From: Coprinellus micaceus
Taxonomy: Eukaryota; Basidiomycota; Agaricomycetes; Agaricales; Psathyrellaceae
Length of the DNA: 64,000 nucleotides
NCBI GenBank assembly: GCA_951394405.1
Contig: OX596335.1
Coordinates: 930,001-994,000 of the forward strand
Direction of reading: 5' to 3'
Each line of letters starts with the position of its first letter. The stretch's first letter is position 1. The notes beneath the pieces are model-generated. The model was not told the DNA's origin. It was given only the letters and a program-made list of their open reading frames with translations, and did not search any database. Below, piece by piece: positions 21,891-33,803 of this stretch. The position numbers and the translations under genes were made by a program.

Positions 21891-22886
21891 TTATGCCTGA
21901 GCCCCAGCCGTCGCCCCAGCCCCCTTCGCAGCAGGAAGCCACTCTCTCGGGAAATCATGCACACTAACGCGCCTCAACGGCCTATCCCTCAAATGATCCC
22001 CCTTCTTCGCCTTCCGAACCTTCGCAAAGACATGCCGCATATCAATCGGGACGTCCGAAAAGTCTTCTTTCGCATCCTACACTTTCATCAGCCTCTCACC
22101 CCCAAAAAGTCTTAAACCACGAATAAAAAAACAACACAAACTCACATTCGCACACCCAACCAACCTCCCCAACACCTCCCCCACCCACCCCAAATTCGCC
22201 CCCGCACTCCCCCTCCCCGAACTCGCGATCTTCACATACCCATTCCCCCACACCTCCTCCTTCACCACCCCCGCGTCCTTCGGGGGGTCCGGCGTCCACC
22301 TTGGCCCCGCCAGGAGCTTCAGCTTGTGGACAGCGGACGGGGAGGAGAGGGGCAGGTCGTCGACGGCGACGACGAGGCTGCGGTTGGCCTCGGCGGGGTG
22401 GGCTTCCCCGAAGTAGTAGGCGTGTTTGATGTAGAGGGGCGTGGTGGAGGAGGAGGGGGGGACGAAGGGTTTTCGGTAGGCTGTTGTCGTTATCCAGTAC
22501 CGTTATTAGCACCACATCCCCAGTACACACCACATCCACACCACACCACAAAACAGAACGAAAAGGTACACACCAACAAGCTTAGGCATCTCATGCTCAA
22601 TCACTCTCAAATACCTCAACACCATCCGGCGCTGCATAAGGAGCCGGTGCCCCGCGCTCGGCGAGTCCTCGACGCTCGCGGGCTCGGTGAGCAGCGCGAA
22701 CATGTCGTCCTCGGTCATGTTTTCTTCCATGACGGTTTTGGTGCGGCGGGGGGTGGAGGGTGCGCGGGCGAGGGAGGCATTGGAGACTGAGAAGGAGCGG
22801 AGACATGAAGGGGATGGAAGGGAGGATGAGGGAAGGGAGGAGAGCCGGGCCCTACGCGCGAGGGAGAGGAGGTGGGAGGAGGACAT
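21891..22886 (-). CDS. RSM24: Mitochondrial small-subunit ribosomal protein mS35
   Basis: This is a component of the mitochondrial 37S ribosomal subunit. Exons 22574-22886, 22146-22480 and 21891-22076 encode 277 residues. The N-terminus (rich in S, R and L, with FSVSNASLARAP) is a mitochondrial presequence. The family core LLAGPRWTP, GYVKIASS, and DVPIDMRHVFAKVRK follow in the expected order. The start ATG at 22886 is preferred over upstream in-frame codons because it opens the presequence. It lies head to head with the CXXC protein gene, 176 bases apart. Confidence 0.85.
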
Positions 22887-23062
22887 GGTGACGGGACGCG
22901 CTGAAAGCAACTTTTGGTGATCCCCGAAGTCAATTCCGAGTTCGGGACGAGTTGGAGGGTGTTGCCAAGCACTCACAAACATCGCTAGAACCTAGATAGG
23001 GGCATCTCCTTCCTTCTGCAGTCGAGCTTCGGGCCTCTCAACTGCATCCCAACCAACGCACC
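22887..23062. promoter_or_regulatory. 176-bp bidirectional promoter region
   Basis: The start codons of mS35 (minus) and the CXXC zinc-binding protein (plus) are only 176 bases apart, so both core promoters must overlap or share elements. No TATA box is visible. Confidence 0.55.
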
Positions 23063-24272
23063 ATGGTCGTAAGTCCCACCCCCTCTCTACCCGCTCCCAT
23101 AAACGCTCACAAGACGAGGCTCTAGCGCCTAAAACTATCGATCGGAGCTACGCTCGAGAACGTTACGGCGCTCGAGCCTTTAAGCGACGATTTCGAGTGG
23201 TTCTTCCAGGTGCGTTCGCCATAGCTTTCATTCCTCCTTACTCCAGTTGGATTTTTGCTGAAGGAGAGTCTGACTACGGTGCTGTGCTGTCCAGGTCCAA
23301 TGCACAAGCTGCCGCGAAACCCACCCTAAACTCGTTTCGCTGAACCGTCTCGTCAGTCCACTCATTGCCCCCAGCGCATCCGTCCCCATCTTGCATCGCT
23401 GACTTGGAACTTCCTCTCCTCTCTCTCTCTCAATCTCAAATTCCATCGACTTGACATACCCTGTGCGCCATTTTGGCCGAGATAGGAAGAACACGACGTC
23501 TCAGGCGGGAAGAACGCAACAGCCCACTTTGTCTGGAAGTGCGGGAACTGTACGTGCCCTTCCCTCCTTCCTTCCCTCTCCTCCTGTTCCTCCCTCCCCT
23601 CTCTCCCTCTCCCAAGTCCCCTCTCCTTCCCTCTCTTCCCCACATCCCTCCAAATATACCCAGTAACTAACAAACCGCACCCTCTCTCCAGGCAAACGCG
23701 AATCCTCCGCCAAATTCGACTCCCAATCCAAAGTGAAGCCCTACACAGCCGAGAACGGGCAGAAGCAGGCCATCCTCGAGGTCGAGTGTAGAGGGCTCGA
23801 GTTTACGGGGTTTGATTTTAGGGTGCGTTGTTACCCTTTTCTATCATTCACTTTTCTACCTTCCACCCTTCACTTTTACACCTTTCACTTTCGCCATCCT
23901 TCTTCGCCCTTCATCTCCCCGAGTACCCCGTTCCTGGATCTAAATTCGAACAACTGAACGAACGAACTTAACACTGAACACACACAGGGCGGCTGGAAAT
24001 GCCTCGGCGCAGAAAGCGGGTCCAAATTCGACGACGTCGATCTGAGCGAGGACGAGTGGGTTGATTACGACGAGAAGGTACGCTGCATGCTATCCCTCCA
24101 TCCACGCACCACGCATATAGTTCCCTTTCCCGTATCACCTCCCCTACTTCCCGACTGGACATCTGTAAACTGCAAACTGGCGACTCACCCACCAACCCTT
24201 TCTCCTTGATCATGATAGGCCGCTCTCCCAGTGGGCATCTCCGAACTCTCGAGCGAATGGAGCCGGGCTTGA
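23063..24272 (+). CDS. CXXC motif zinc-binding protein (DUF866/UPF0587)
   Basis: Homologous to human C1orf123, a small conserved eukaryotic protein with zinc-binding CXXC pairs. Seven exons (23063-23068, 23126-23209, 23295-23351, 23486-23549, 23692-23822, 23988-24077, 24219-24272) give 161 residues, the expected length. Visible features are [15 protein letters not shown], the two cysteine pairs CTSC and [18 protein letters not shown], and [18 protein letters not shown] and a terminal DYDEK follow. The first exon contains only ATG GTC before a GTAAGT donor. Molecular role is poorly defined in the family. Confidence 0.9.
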
Positions 24273-24519
24273 TTCGCGCCTCGCCCTCTCCGTGCCGCGT
24301 TCGAGGAAGGCGGGGATGAAGGGGATGAAGTACCAGTCGTCGTTGACTTGTAGACACTAACCCATACATATTAGCGGATCTAGATATCCAAACCCAATTG
24401 TACAACAATGAATCGCATGTGGATAGACATCTTCGCAGGCCCTGCTCGCTACTCCCTCTTCCCTTCTCATCCTCCCCAACCTCAAATATCATACCCTAAC
24501 CCTCCCCTCGCACACCCTC

Positions 24520-26756
24520 CTACCCACCCCCATCCCCCCTCAAAACCACATTCCCAATCACACTCGGCGCTTCCCCAACAGCCTTCTTCCCCGCCTTGCC
24601 CTTCTTCTGCGCCTTACCGAGATGCTCGATTCTACGTCACAGTAGTGCCGCAAACAAGAATAAGAAATAAGAATAGGGCCAAGCGTCAGTAAAGATGCAT
24701 ATCTCTCTGCCAGGCAGAATTTGGGGGGAGGGAGGAAGGAAGGAGAACGGGCTCACCCCCACAACGCCGCCTCCGCCTTCGTTATACTGACCCGACTCAG
24801 GTCTACACCTCGTTCGTGCAGGACGTCGATGAATTTCTTGAAATGCTACATACAATACTAACCGTCAGTATGTCCCTTCGCAATGCACGCATGCCACATA
24901 AGATCCCAACCCCCGAAGAGGATCTCCAGGAAATGTTTAAAGTAGAGTGTGTCTGGGACGCGACGAACCTCTTGCGACGTTCGGTAGTGCCCCGACAAAG
25001 GACTGATACTCCGTATCTGGCCCTCTTTCACCTTGATGAGGCCCGCGGAGGTTACCATCCCCCCAGCGAGGAACGAGGAGTGTTGGAAGTATCCCGTTTC
25101 TGTCAAGTCAGTCGGTGAGCGTTCGTTACCTTGTCATAGTAAGCAAACGAAATGGAACGCACCCTTAATCCCTACATACATATTATCTACACCACCCCCA
25201 ACCCCAACCTCCTTCAGCTTTCTTCCTTACGCCCACCCAAAAGAACACTCACAATCCATATCCGAAATATACATCCACGTATTCCTCGCCACCGTCTTCC
25301 TCAACAGCTTCTCCATAACGCCCCTCAGCGTGAGATGCCTCCACAGGTACCTCGTCCACGAATGCTTGCCCTTGGCCTCGACCGCGTTCCCGCTGTAATG
25401 CGTCGCTTCGTTCTTCTGGAGTTCGGACTCTAGGCTGCCAGAGGTGTTACTTCGTCTTGGGCCTTTGCCTTTGCCCTTACCCTTACTATCATTGTCGTCG
25501 GCGGTCTGGAACGCCAATCCATCTGTCGATTCGTGGTGGGTAGGAACAGGCCACGGGTTCTCAATCGCCGGCGTCGTGGGGAGGTGCTGCGGCGCAATAC
25601 CCTGCCCCTGTTCGGTATCCTTCCATTCGCCCGCAGTCGTATCGATGGGCTGCTCGTCCTTCGCCCAGACGAGTGTGCCGGAGTTGGTGATTTTGGCGAG
25701 GTAGTTGAGGCGTTGCTCTGAGGATAGGTATCTGCCGTGGGGGGAAGGGGGGGATTAGGGAATTTGTGTCGAGAGAGGCTAGTACGGAGAACGGGATGAG
25801 GACGAACATTATACGCTACACTTTCCAAGTGGGGTCGAGATTCGCAAGGTGTGTTCAGACCCTTGGGATAGAGAGGAATGTGAGGCGACATTGTACTTAC
25901 CTCAGACTCCAGCCGTTCGCGACAACAGTTCCCCAGGTCGAGGTCTTTGCCCTCTCCTTCGTCCAACCTCCGAAACAATTAACGCCGGTAGATAATAAGA
26001 TAGAGAAAGTTCGCTCACCACTTGAAGAAGTTCTCCTTCGTGTCGGACTCCTGCCACTGTTGATGGTACCACTACCAGCCGTAAATTGATCAGGTTGGGC
26101 TTGGGCGCTCATTCTTACGCCGAGTCTGACCTTCACTATCCCCGGCATCGTATGGTCAACAAACACCCGCATTTAAAACAAATTCATGCACTTACGATTC
26201 GACCCATACCGATGTTTCCTATCCTCCCACCAAGTCAGCACGTCGCACCGCAAATAAGCGCCCGTCATCACCGAGGCAACAACAGGAACAAAAACGCACC
26301 GATCAATCAATTCCAACCAATGCTGCCCCTCCAGCTGCTTCAAATACTCCCTCATCTCGTCTCCCACCTTCTCCCCGTTCTCATTGCGTCTGTACAGTGG
26401 GTGCTGGTCGAGCAGCCTCCCGATGAGGAATACGGCGCGTCGCCACCGTTCTCGCGGGGATTTCTTGCCGTCTTCGGCAGCGTCTTGGCGGGCGACCTGA
26501 ATGCAACGACGTCATCCATCGTCCATCGTCCAGAAGTGAAGGTGAGGTGGAGGGGAGGGAGAAGCGAGTCGCTCACCTCCATCCTAGCGTCTGCCACTGC
26601 ATCCTCCCATCTCTGCCCTTTGCTCAGATACTCTTCCCTCATCCTCGCCGTATCCTTGCGGCCTCTCCACGTCCTCTGAATGAGGACAGCTGCGGCCTCC
26701 CGCGCCTGGTCTTGCGGCCTGTTCTCGATGGTCGACATCAACTCTCTTACGGACAT
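24520..26756 (-). CDS. IQM-type calmodulin-binding protein
   Basis: Resembles plant IQM and fungal IQ-motif proteins. Twelve exons: 26577-26756, 26300-26496, 26196-26218, 26119-26135 (or 26131-26135), 26019-26071, 25901-25967, 25808-25815, 25253-25731, 25163-25186, 24969-25099, 24757-24845, 24520-24631. The product is 459 (or 455) residues. An IQ helix (AAAVLIQRTWRGRKDTARM) is near residues 20-40. The family core KHRYGSNLK, WQESDTKENFFKWLDEGEG, IIYLSSEQRLNYLAK, MYVGIKETGYFQHSSFLAGG and SISPLSGHYRTSQEHFKKF follows in order. Exons 3, 4, 7 and 9 are 23, 17 or 5, 8 and 24 nt; without them the conserved core is broken and frame is lost. It probably binds calmodulin in a calcium-linked process; its molecular activity is unknown. 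Confidence 0.85.
25808..25815 (-). other. 8-nt micro-exon of the IQM gene
   Basis: Eight bases (CGTATAAT on the coding strand) sit between a TGTAG acceptor and a GTTCGT donor. They supply R-I and part of the next codon in SERIIYLSSEQ, matching the family consensus. Splicing directly over it would shift frame. Confidence 0.7.
26119..26135 (-). other. 17-nt (or nested 5-nt) micro-exon of the IQM gene
   Basis: The exon begins TGAAG. Using donor GTCAGA gives 5 nt and the family-like NLKWYHQQW. Using donor GTAAGA gives 17 nt and adds V-R-L-G. The two differ by 12 nt, so both keep frame. Confidence 0.6.
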
Positions 26757-27338
26757 GGCCTATGTTGTGGGTATGTCGCGCCGTCCTGGATATAGGGAGA
26801 GAGGTGAGTGAGGTGAGTGAGTGAAGGAGGAGCGCAGGTCTATTTATACGGCGACCTTCAGCTTTTCATACGATGCGTTAGTGCGAAGCATCTATGACGT
26901 CACTCATGAATGGACGGGAATGCATATTGTATTCCGGGTCGAAAGGCCGTCATTACGAGGGGATAGAAGGGAGGATCATGGATCATGGGGGGTGAGAGCG
27001 AGTGAGTAGATACATGGGTAAGAAAAAGAGGAGGGCGGAGTACTGTATATGCGGAGGCTGGTAAACATGAATGAACTAAAAAGACAACTAGGAGGCACGA
27101 TGTGTCGTAGATGGTAGACGGGAAATCTTCGAAGGAGTTCAGGTAGTAAGGAAACAGTAGATGCTTGGTATTAATGCAATGCTGGAGCGAAAAAAATGTG
27201 AAAGTGGAAAGCAAACATCCATCCGAAAAGAGAAAGAAAACAATGTGAGTGGGTAAGATTGCAGGGGTAGTCAATGAAAGCAAGCATCCTCGTCAGTCTC
27301 GGACAGGAGGCAGAGTCAGTAGTGAGATCGTAGGTGTA
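26757..27338. other. Intergenic: IQM upstream / BCK1-like 3' flank
   Basis: About 580 bases between two minus-strand genes. It includes the IQM promoter and an A-rich tract near 27188-27245. No further gene is seen. Confidence 0.4.
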
Positions 27339-30300
27339 TCAAAAGTCCGTGTAATCGGTTGTGATGAAGCCTTTGAAGCCCCAGTTGCGGGGCAGTTCAA
27401 GGTAAGGGTGCTCTTTGAGTTGGGACGCGGATGGTCGCTCGTCGGGATTACTGGACAAGACGGGTCAGCAGGGACATCTGAGTACAGTGGGGGGATCACG
27501 AACACAGCGAAGCATTTCAGCCTGAAGTCGGTGGCAAATTCTGAGAGGTTCATGCTCTCAAGTAGCGGAGGAAGTTCTCCTTGGTATAACTGCAAAGTCG
27601 TTGAGGCTCTAGCCGCGTTCTAGGTCAACCAGGGCGTACCTTGAACATAACAGCGACCATCTCCTCCCCAGTCCACGGCCTCATTCCACCCCACATCTCT
27701 AAGACAACACAACCTACACTCCAAATATCAATCTTGAAGTTGTAACCGCCCTTCTGCGTATTGATGACCTCCGGTGCCATCCAAAAGATCGTCCCTTGCA
27801 TGGCGGTGTGCTGGGCTCCTCCGTAGATATCATCCGTCCGCTTAGAAATGCCGAAATCCGAGATCTTGCAAGTGCCTGTCATCTCCACCAGGATGTTGTC
27901 AGACTTGAGATCCTGCAAACCCCGGGTGAGTGAGTGGGTGAAGCAAGAGAGCCATAAGACACTTACTCGATGCAAAATCCCTTTGGAATGGAGATACTCA
28001 AGTCCATCCAAGATTTGCCAAGTGAACGATCTCGTCACCACATCATCAAACTTACCGACCTTCTTCAGCACGCTTCCAATCGAACCACCGGGGACGTATT
28101 CGAGGAAGATGCTCAGATTCGTAGGGGTTTCTTCAAATCCGAGGTATTGCACGATGTGTGCGTGGTCGAGGTCCTTGAGGGTCTCACTCTCCATCTTCAA
28201 CGCCTGAACGACAGTCGCTTGCCGACTGTCACTCATATCGCTGGGAGTCTGAGGAAGTTCAACCTGTTTGACTGCAATCATCTCACCCGTCGTGGCGTTG
28301 AGGGCTAGGTATACGCGTCCATACGTGCCCTTCCCGATCAGTTCGCCACGAACCCACTTGAACGTCGCTGCGAGAGAAAGGACGTCAGAAATCATATTCG
28401 GGATGCAGTATGAAAAGACTCACTTGGCCCACCGTGACTACCAGGGGATTCAGGAATCGTGCTCGCCGACCCCCTCACCATGTGCGTAGTCACTTCCTCC
28501 AACTTACTACCCCACAACTTTGTGCTCCTCTTCCTCGGATCGTTAATGGGATCCACTCTACTCCTTCTGTCCATAGCCTTCTTCTTGTGCTCCTCTGCAA
28601 CCAACCGGATACTCTTCTTGGTACTCCTATGCCTCGATCTCTCGTTCTGCATCTGCATAGACGCCATGGCTAACGATGCCGCAGAACTCGATGCCGGCGG
28701 AGGCGGCAATGGAGCGACAGGCTCCGCGTTCGTCGGAGAGTTACCTCCCGAATTGGCCTCGATGACAGGCTTGTCAAGGTCATGCTCGGGGAAGAAATCC
28801 TCCAATCGGTCGTAGACATCCTCCGGCAGGGGCCGTGGCGCCCAGTCGCCATCGTGGTCGTCGCCAAATGTGCTCATGCGATGATTGCGATTTGGAGGGG
28901 GAGGATCGGTAGGTCGCCTGGATGAAGTCGGTCGAGGCTGTGGTCCTGACCCGCGATATAAAGGCGGGTTTAAAGGATTCAACGAAGGGCCGGGTTGTAG
29001 AGTTGACTCCTGCTGCTCCGGTCGTGAAGGCCACGGCTGCCCCTTACCGGAATCCAAATCCGTCTGCAGAGGTGCCAACTCAGGTTTGGCTGACGGTGGC
29101 CGCCTAACCGGTCGCACAACCCAAGTACCGCCAGTGCCCCCCTCAGAATCGTCCGACAAGTCGTCAGTCACGCCGTTCTGGGTAGGTGGCGTAGAAGACA
29201 TGTGGTTTAGATTCTCTCTCGATTGCATGTTGAGACCTTTGAGCATCTCGACGAATTTGGCGTTACCATCCCTTCGAAGGGTCATTTCGGACGGATCGAT
29301 CTTGTCCAAGGGGAAATCAGCACTTTCGACCGAGGGTGAGGATGGCTCGACGACAACGGTTGTCGTCTCCGAAGCAGAATAGTCCCCTGGACTAATGGGA
29401 GTGCGAGGAGGGGTCGAGTTTGAGGTTTCAGGGCCGCTGTGAACCTCTGAGTATCGGTCAGAGCTATCATGGTGAATGTATGGTGGTCGGGGTCCTGATA
29501 CCCGACTGGGAGAGATAGCTCTTGGCGAGTGGGCAGAGCTGCCAGAGGTAAGTGTAGGCCCATAAGTCGGTGACTGGATCGGCCGAGTGCGGTTTGTGTA
29601 TGTAGGGGAAGTCACGGGGCTATCGGCAGCGGATTGAGGTCGTGGATAGGGTTCGGGAATGGTGCTGTTGGACATAAACGTGGGCGTCGTCGTCGATGAT
29701 GGGTATGCCGTTGAACGTGGGTAGTGTGAGAACGACGGAGTGCTTCCGCTGGCGAAATCTGAGTTGGACGCGTGAGGGGAGCCATGAACCGGGAGGGGAC
29801 GAACAGGCCGCGATTCTGTAAACGATTTCGGGATGCCTGGGACAGCAGGAGGTGGCTGGTATGGTGTTGCTTGCGGTCGACTGGATTGGTATGGCCCGGG
29901 CATGCCTGGGGCCGGAGGACGCCGTGAAATACGCAAGTTGTCCATACTCTTCGTAAGGCTTTTGTTCCCAAGCGACTTCGATCCAGACGACCCAGATTTG
30001 CCTCTACTATTATCCTCGCCTTTCCATAGCACCAGATAGTTGGCAGGAAGGGCTTTTGTTGCGTTTCCCGTACTACCAGACCGATTGCCCGTCGAGGGGC
30101 GGCTCTCAGATCCTGAACTTGCCAACGAAGAGCTTCCGACCTTCGATTGACCTGATGAGAATCCTCGCGAGTTGAACCGACTAGTCATTGGCCTTGCAGG
30201 TGATCGGCTTAGCGAGGTCGGAGACACCCTGGACGCTGGAGGAGGTTGCAACTCTTGGGGTGGTGTAGGTTCGTTTACCAAGACCCAAGTATCGGCTGTG

Positions 30301-31995
30301 TCTTCATCTACCACAGAGTTCTGCCGTCTTCGCTGGGGAACGAACGGTGGTTCGTTCCTCGGTTTCCTAAGGAACGTCGTGGTCGTTGTAGGCTCCTTGA
30401 CTACATTAGCATTGTTGCGCCATTGCGTCGCCAGAGATTCCATGTGTGCTTCGCTTTGCTTCAACTCCCTATCCCGTTCAGCGCCTGCATCCGGACCCGA
30501 ACGGAAGTGACCCCTTGAATTGAAATCCTCAGATGGGTCCGGGCGTCGCGGCGACAAGGGTGGTGGTGGCCCTGGATGCGGGAGGACTTGTCCGTACTTG
30601 TCGATGAAGGTTTGCCGGGGGTGAGGTGGTGGAGCACTCGGCAAGGGCGGCCGATCGTGAAGCATGCCTGGAGGGGTGGGTGGCTTGTGTGGGTGGCTCG
30701 TGGAAAGCGGGGAAGGTGGTTGGGCGTTTGATAATTGTGGCGGTAGGTGAGGTGGCGGCATTGGAAGCGCGTGTCCATTGGCCCTTCGAGCTCTTGCTGG
30801 CACAGGTGAAGAAGGCAGAGCGCCGGAGTGGTTATTCAAGTATGGTCGATGGGTTAGCTTCTGCGACTCGTCCGGGTTGTCCAAGTCCGCCTCGTATCCG
30901 TGCTCCGCGGGTTGTTCGCTGGCTGACGACGACAAACTACCTTGCCTAGAACGAGAGTGGTGGCGCTTCGGACGCAGTGGACCTATGACGGTAGGGGGGA
31001 GGGTCTGATCGATCGTGAGTGGAGGAGGAGGGTGGTGGGGAAGTGGATGGGGCGGATGAAGAATGCCATTGCGTTTGAGCAGGAACTTGAGAGTACCTAT
31101 CGTGTCGCCCCTAGATTTGATCATGTGGTATAGTTGGTCGTCTGACAACGGTTCCCCAATGCCCAAAGAGCCGATTTCGGTACGGTAGATAGAGTAGAAC
31201 GGCCGATCGTCCTCCTCAATCTTGCACTGGGGCAAGTCAGCGTTGGGCAAACAGAGAGAGGGAGTGTGGCGCTACCTTAAAGAAGATAAAGTCCCGGAGC
31301 GACGCTGGGCTCTTCAACTCGTGCAGGTGGATGATAGTCAGGAGATCTGGTTCAGAGTCCATGCCGACGCAGATTTTGGTGGCGGGTTCGAGGTTGGACA
31401 GGGGAGAGCTGTTCGACGTGAAGCTGGAAGACGGGGGTGGTTCGGGGGGTGACACGACAGGAGACTATTGTACAAATTTGAGCCAGGTTTTTAATATAAA
31501 TCCAGACAAGGGACTTACTGTTCTCGGTCGATGGCTAGGATTCCTGTCAACCGGTGGCCTTGATTGCGCGCGAGCATATGGATGGGCAAACCTCGGCCGA
31601 GTAGCAGATGGAGGGGTAGGGTCGGTGGCATATCGATCGCTGAAGTCCTGGACCGCCTGCGACGGTTTAATCGGTACAGGTGGACTCGGTGAGAACGGCA
31701 AGGTAGAAGCTGGGGTTGGAGGAGGTGGTGTCGACTCTGTCGGTGCATGGGAACTGGCGCTCGACGGTGAGGACAACGAGGGGTGACTGGAGGAGTCATG
31801 AGGATACCTCGAGGGGAAATCTGTCGTCAAAGCGGGTGGGTGGTTGGGACTGGGCTGCGACGGGGTGTGATAAGGAGAGTAGAGATATCGCCTGTCCCGT
31901 TCCCGCTGCTCATCGCTCTCTCCCTCAGATTCGGACCCCTGGTTGGCGATGTAGTACTTGGGCTGCTTGCGCCTACCAGACCGATGAACCTCCAT
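27339..31995 (-). CDS. BCK1: BCK1-like MAP kinase kinase kinase
   Basis: MAPKKK of the cell-wall integrity cascade, acting between protein kinase C and the MAPKKs. Exons 31519-31995, 31276-31464, 28424-31226, 27967-28367, 27640-27912, 27504-27589 and 27339-27450 give about 1446 residues. The N-terminal 1150 residues are mostly disordered (P, S, R and T rich), except for a conserved block (FFKCKIEEDDRPFYSIYR onward) typical of fungal Bck1. The C-terminal kinase domain (about 1158-1440) has [39 protein letters not shown] and WMAPEV, so it should be active. The start is uncertain: ATG at 31995 is the first in frame, but the frame stays open upstream without an ATG, so another 5' exon is possible. 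Confidence 0.88.
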
Positions 31996-32337
31996 GAGCA
32001 GTGCAACAGTCGGGGTCGGTCGTGCTGGTGGCCCGTGCGTGCACGGCAGTGGCGAGCGGCGTAGACGTGGAGGACAGCGACGACGGGCTCGATTGGCAGG
32101 GAGGCGTGCTGGCACAGAAACTGGGGACAGCTCTGGCAGACGACAGCGACTTCGTCGGTGCTGAGTGAAAACACAAGCACGGCTTGAGCACGGCGGCCTT
32201 TAGAATTCTGGACTCGCCTGGCTGACTAAGGTCACAATAGAACACTCCAATCGAATCCACACGTTGTCAATTATCGGCGTTACTACAAGTACATACATAT
32301 CGTCCATGGGGAATATTGAATATGGAATCCTAATCTA
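31996..32337. other. Intergenic: BCK1-like upstream / GID8 3' flank
   Basis: About 340 bases. Frames are open through much of it, including an S/T-rich one, so part may be an unrecognised 5' exon of the BCK1-like gene. Confidence 0.35.
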
Positions 32338-33481
32338 CTATACACTATCAGCCATGTTCAGCTGTGCACAGGCGGGGCTCGTCAGCGTCTGGTTGACCGA
32401 GAATCCACTTGGATATGTACCTTGGGAAACTCGGCCTTCTCTTCCAGCAGGCTTTCGCCCCAGCAGAGCAACTTCAGCAGTGCGACGAGCTTCACCTCCT
32501 TGCCTTGGCTAAAACTATCCAGGATTGCTGCGTTCACCTCACCGGCAGTCTTCATGCGCTGCGCAGGCGAGAGTAAATCAGCGATGGCAGGGGGAGCGTT
32601 CGTCGTGTTCTCGAACGCAAGCAGTGACATTGTGCGCTCGAGCTCGGCGAGAAACTCTGGGGACTCTTCACCTCGGGGAGCGAGCTCCTCCTGTGCAAAC
32701 TCCAATGCCTCATTGATCCGTCCAGCCCTAATGTACTCAATGAGCTTCTGCTGTTGCAGGCGGAAGTATAAAGCCGCGTTCGTGTCCAAGATCTAGGAGA
32801 GGAACCATGAGCATTACGTCCATTGACAAAGATTAAATGGAACAGGAAGATCATAGTGAATAGTTTCGGTTGATTCTCATCACCAGCCCCGAGGAGCTTG
32901 AGAGTGGTGCATGAAACGCTTTAATCCTGTCGACAGGACGCGTTGGAGGAAACGTGAAACCCACCTCAGGATTCAAATCATTGACCCGTGTGATCGCATC
33001 CTCGACGTCGCCGCGCTGAAGGGCCTGGCGAATGACCATCCGACTCTCAATGCTCTCAAAGTCAACAGTAGGGGCGATGTTGGCCTCCTGACTAAACTCC
33101 TCGGCCGCCGACTTGTATCCCTCGATGACAAGGTAGTCCATAACGAGGCGGTTCAAGTCCCTGAAGAACGAGCAAGTTCGTCAGTTCACGTCCGACAAAG
33201 ACGACAGAAGTAAGAGGAAGGTTCAGTTGTTGATCAAACAATTGCTCTCCACATAAACCGTAGTTTCAGAGAGATTCCCATTTGATAATATCATCCCTTG
33301 ACCCCAGAAGAAGACGAGGAAGTGCTCAGAAACGACAAGAACACTCACTCTTTCGAGATCTGGACCTCATGGAGTCGATTATCCCATTCTTCTTTGCGTA
33401 TTGGCGCTTTCGTAGGCTACACCATTAGCTGACGATTAGCGACTGGAAGTGCTTTGGGGAGACAAGAGACGGACTGACCAT
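32338..33481 (-). CDS. GID8: GID/CTLH E3 ligase subunit GID8
   Basis: Core scaffold subunit of the GID/CTLH ubiquitin ligase, which targets gluconeogenic enzymes in yeast. Exons 33479-33481, 33349-33416, 32965-33160, 32421-32792 and 32338-32361 give 220 residues. A LisH motif (DLNRLVMDYLVIEGYKSAAE), a CTLH region (RQALQRGDVEDAITRVNDLN) and a CRA region (FRLQQQKLIEYIRAGRINEA) appear in the usual order. The first exon appears to be the ATG alone, before GTCAGT. The next exon starts PTKAPIRKEEWDNRL, the expected N-terminus. The last 24-nt exon encodes L-N-M-A-D-S-V; reading through its donor would give an alternative tail. Confidence 0.88.
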
Positions 33482-33803
33482 TGGAAGATGGAAAACGAAA
33501 GCGCGCGCGGTTTTATGCTTGTGAGCCCATAGGTTTAGGGCAGGCGCTGAAAAATTGCCACGCGCCCTGTTAGCCGACGGTTGCGACGGCTCCGCATTAC
33601 CGGCGGACGATGTCGCCCGACGAGCGCTTAGAATGCGTATGCACTCTAGCGCCCATCCCGCAGCGACGCATCCAAAGCCTATCGCGCCCTGTCGTGCCAC
33701 TCATTCGGTGCGGAGAAATTTTTAAGGGTGAATAGTGATCAAGGCACAACGTTAAACTAGGAAGACATGGGCCACCGGCAGCATGGCGACATCACAATGT
33801 GTA
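33482..33803. other. Intergenic: GID8 upstream / monooxygenase 3' flank
   Basis: About 320 bases, with a GC-rich GID8-proximal part. No other feature is seen. Confidence 0.35.
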
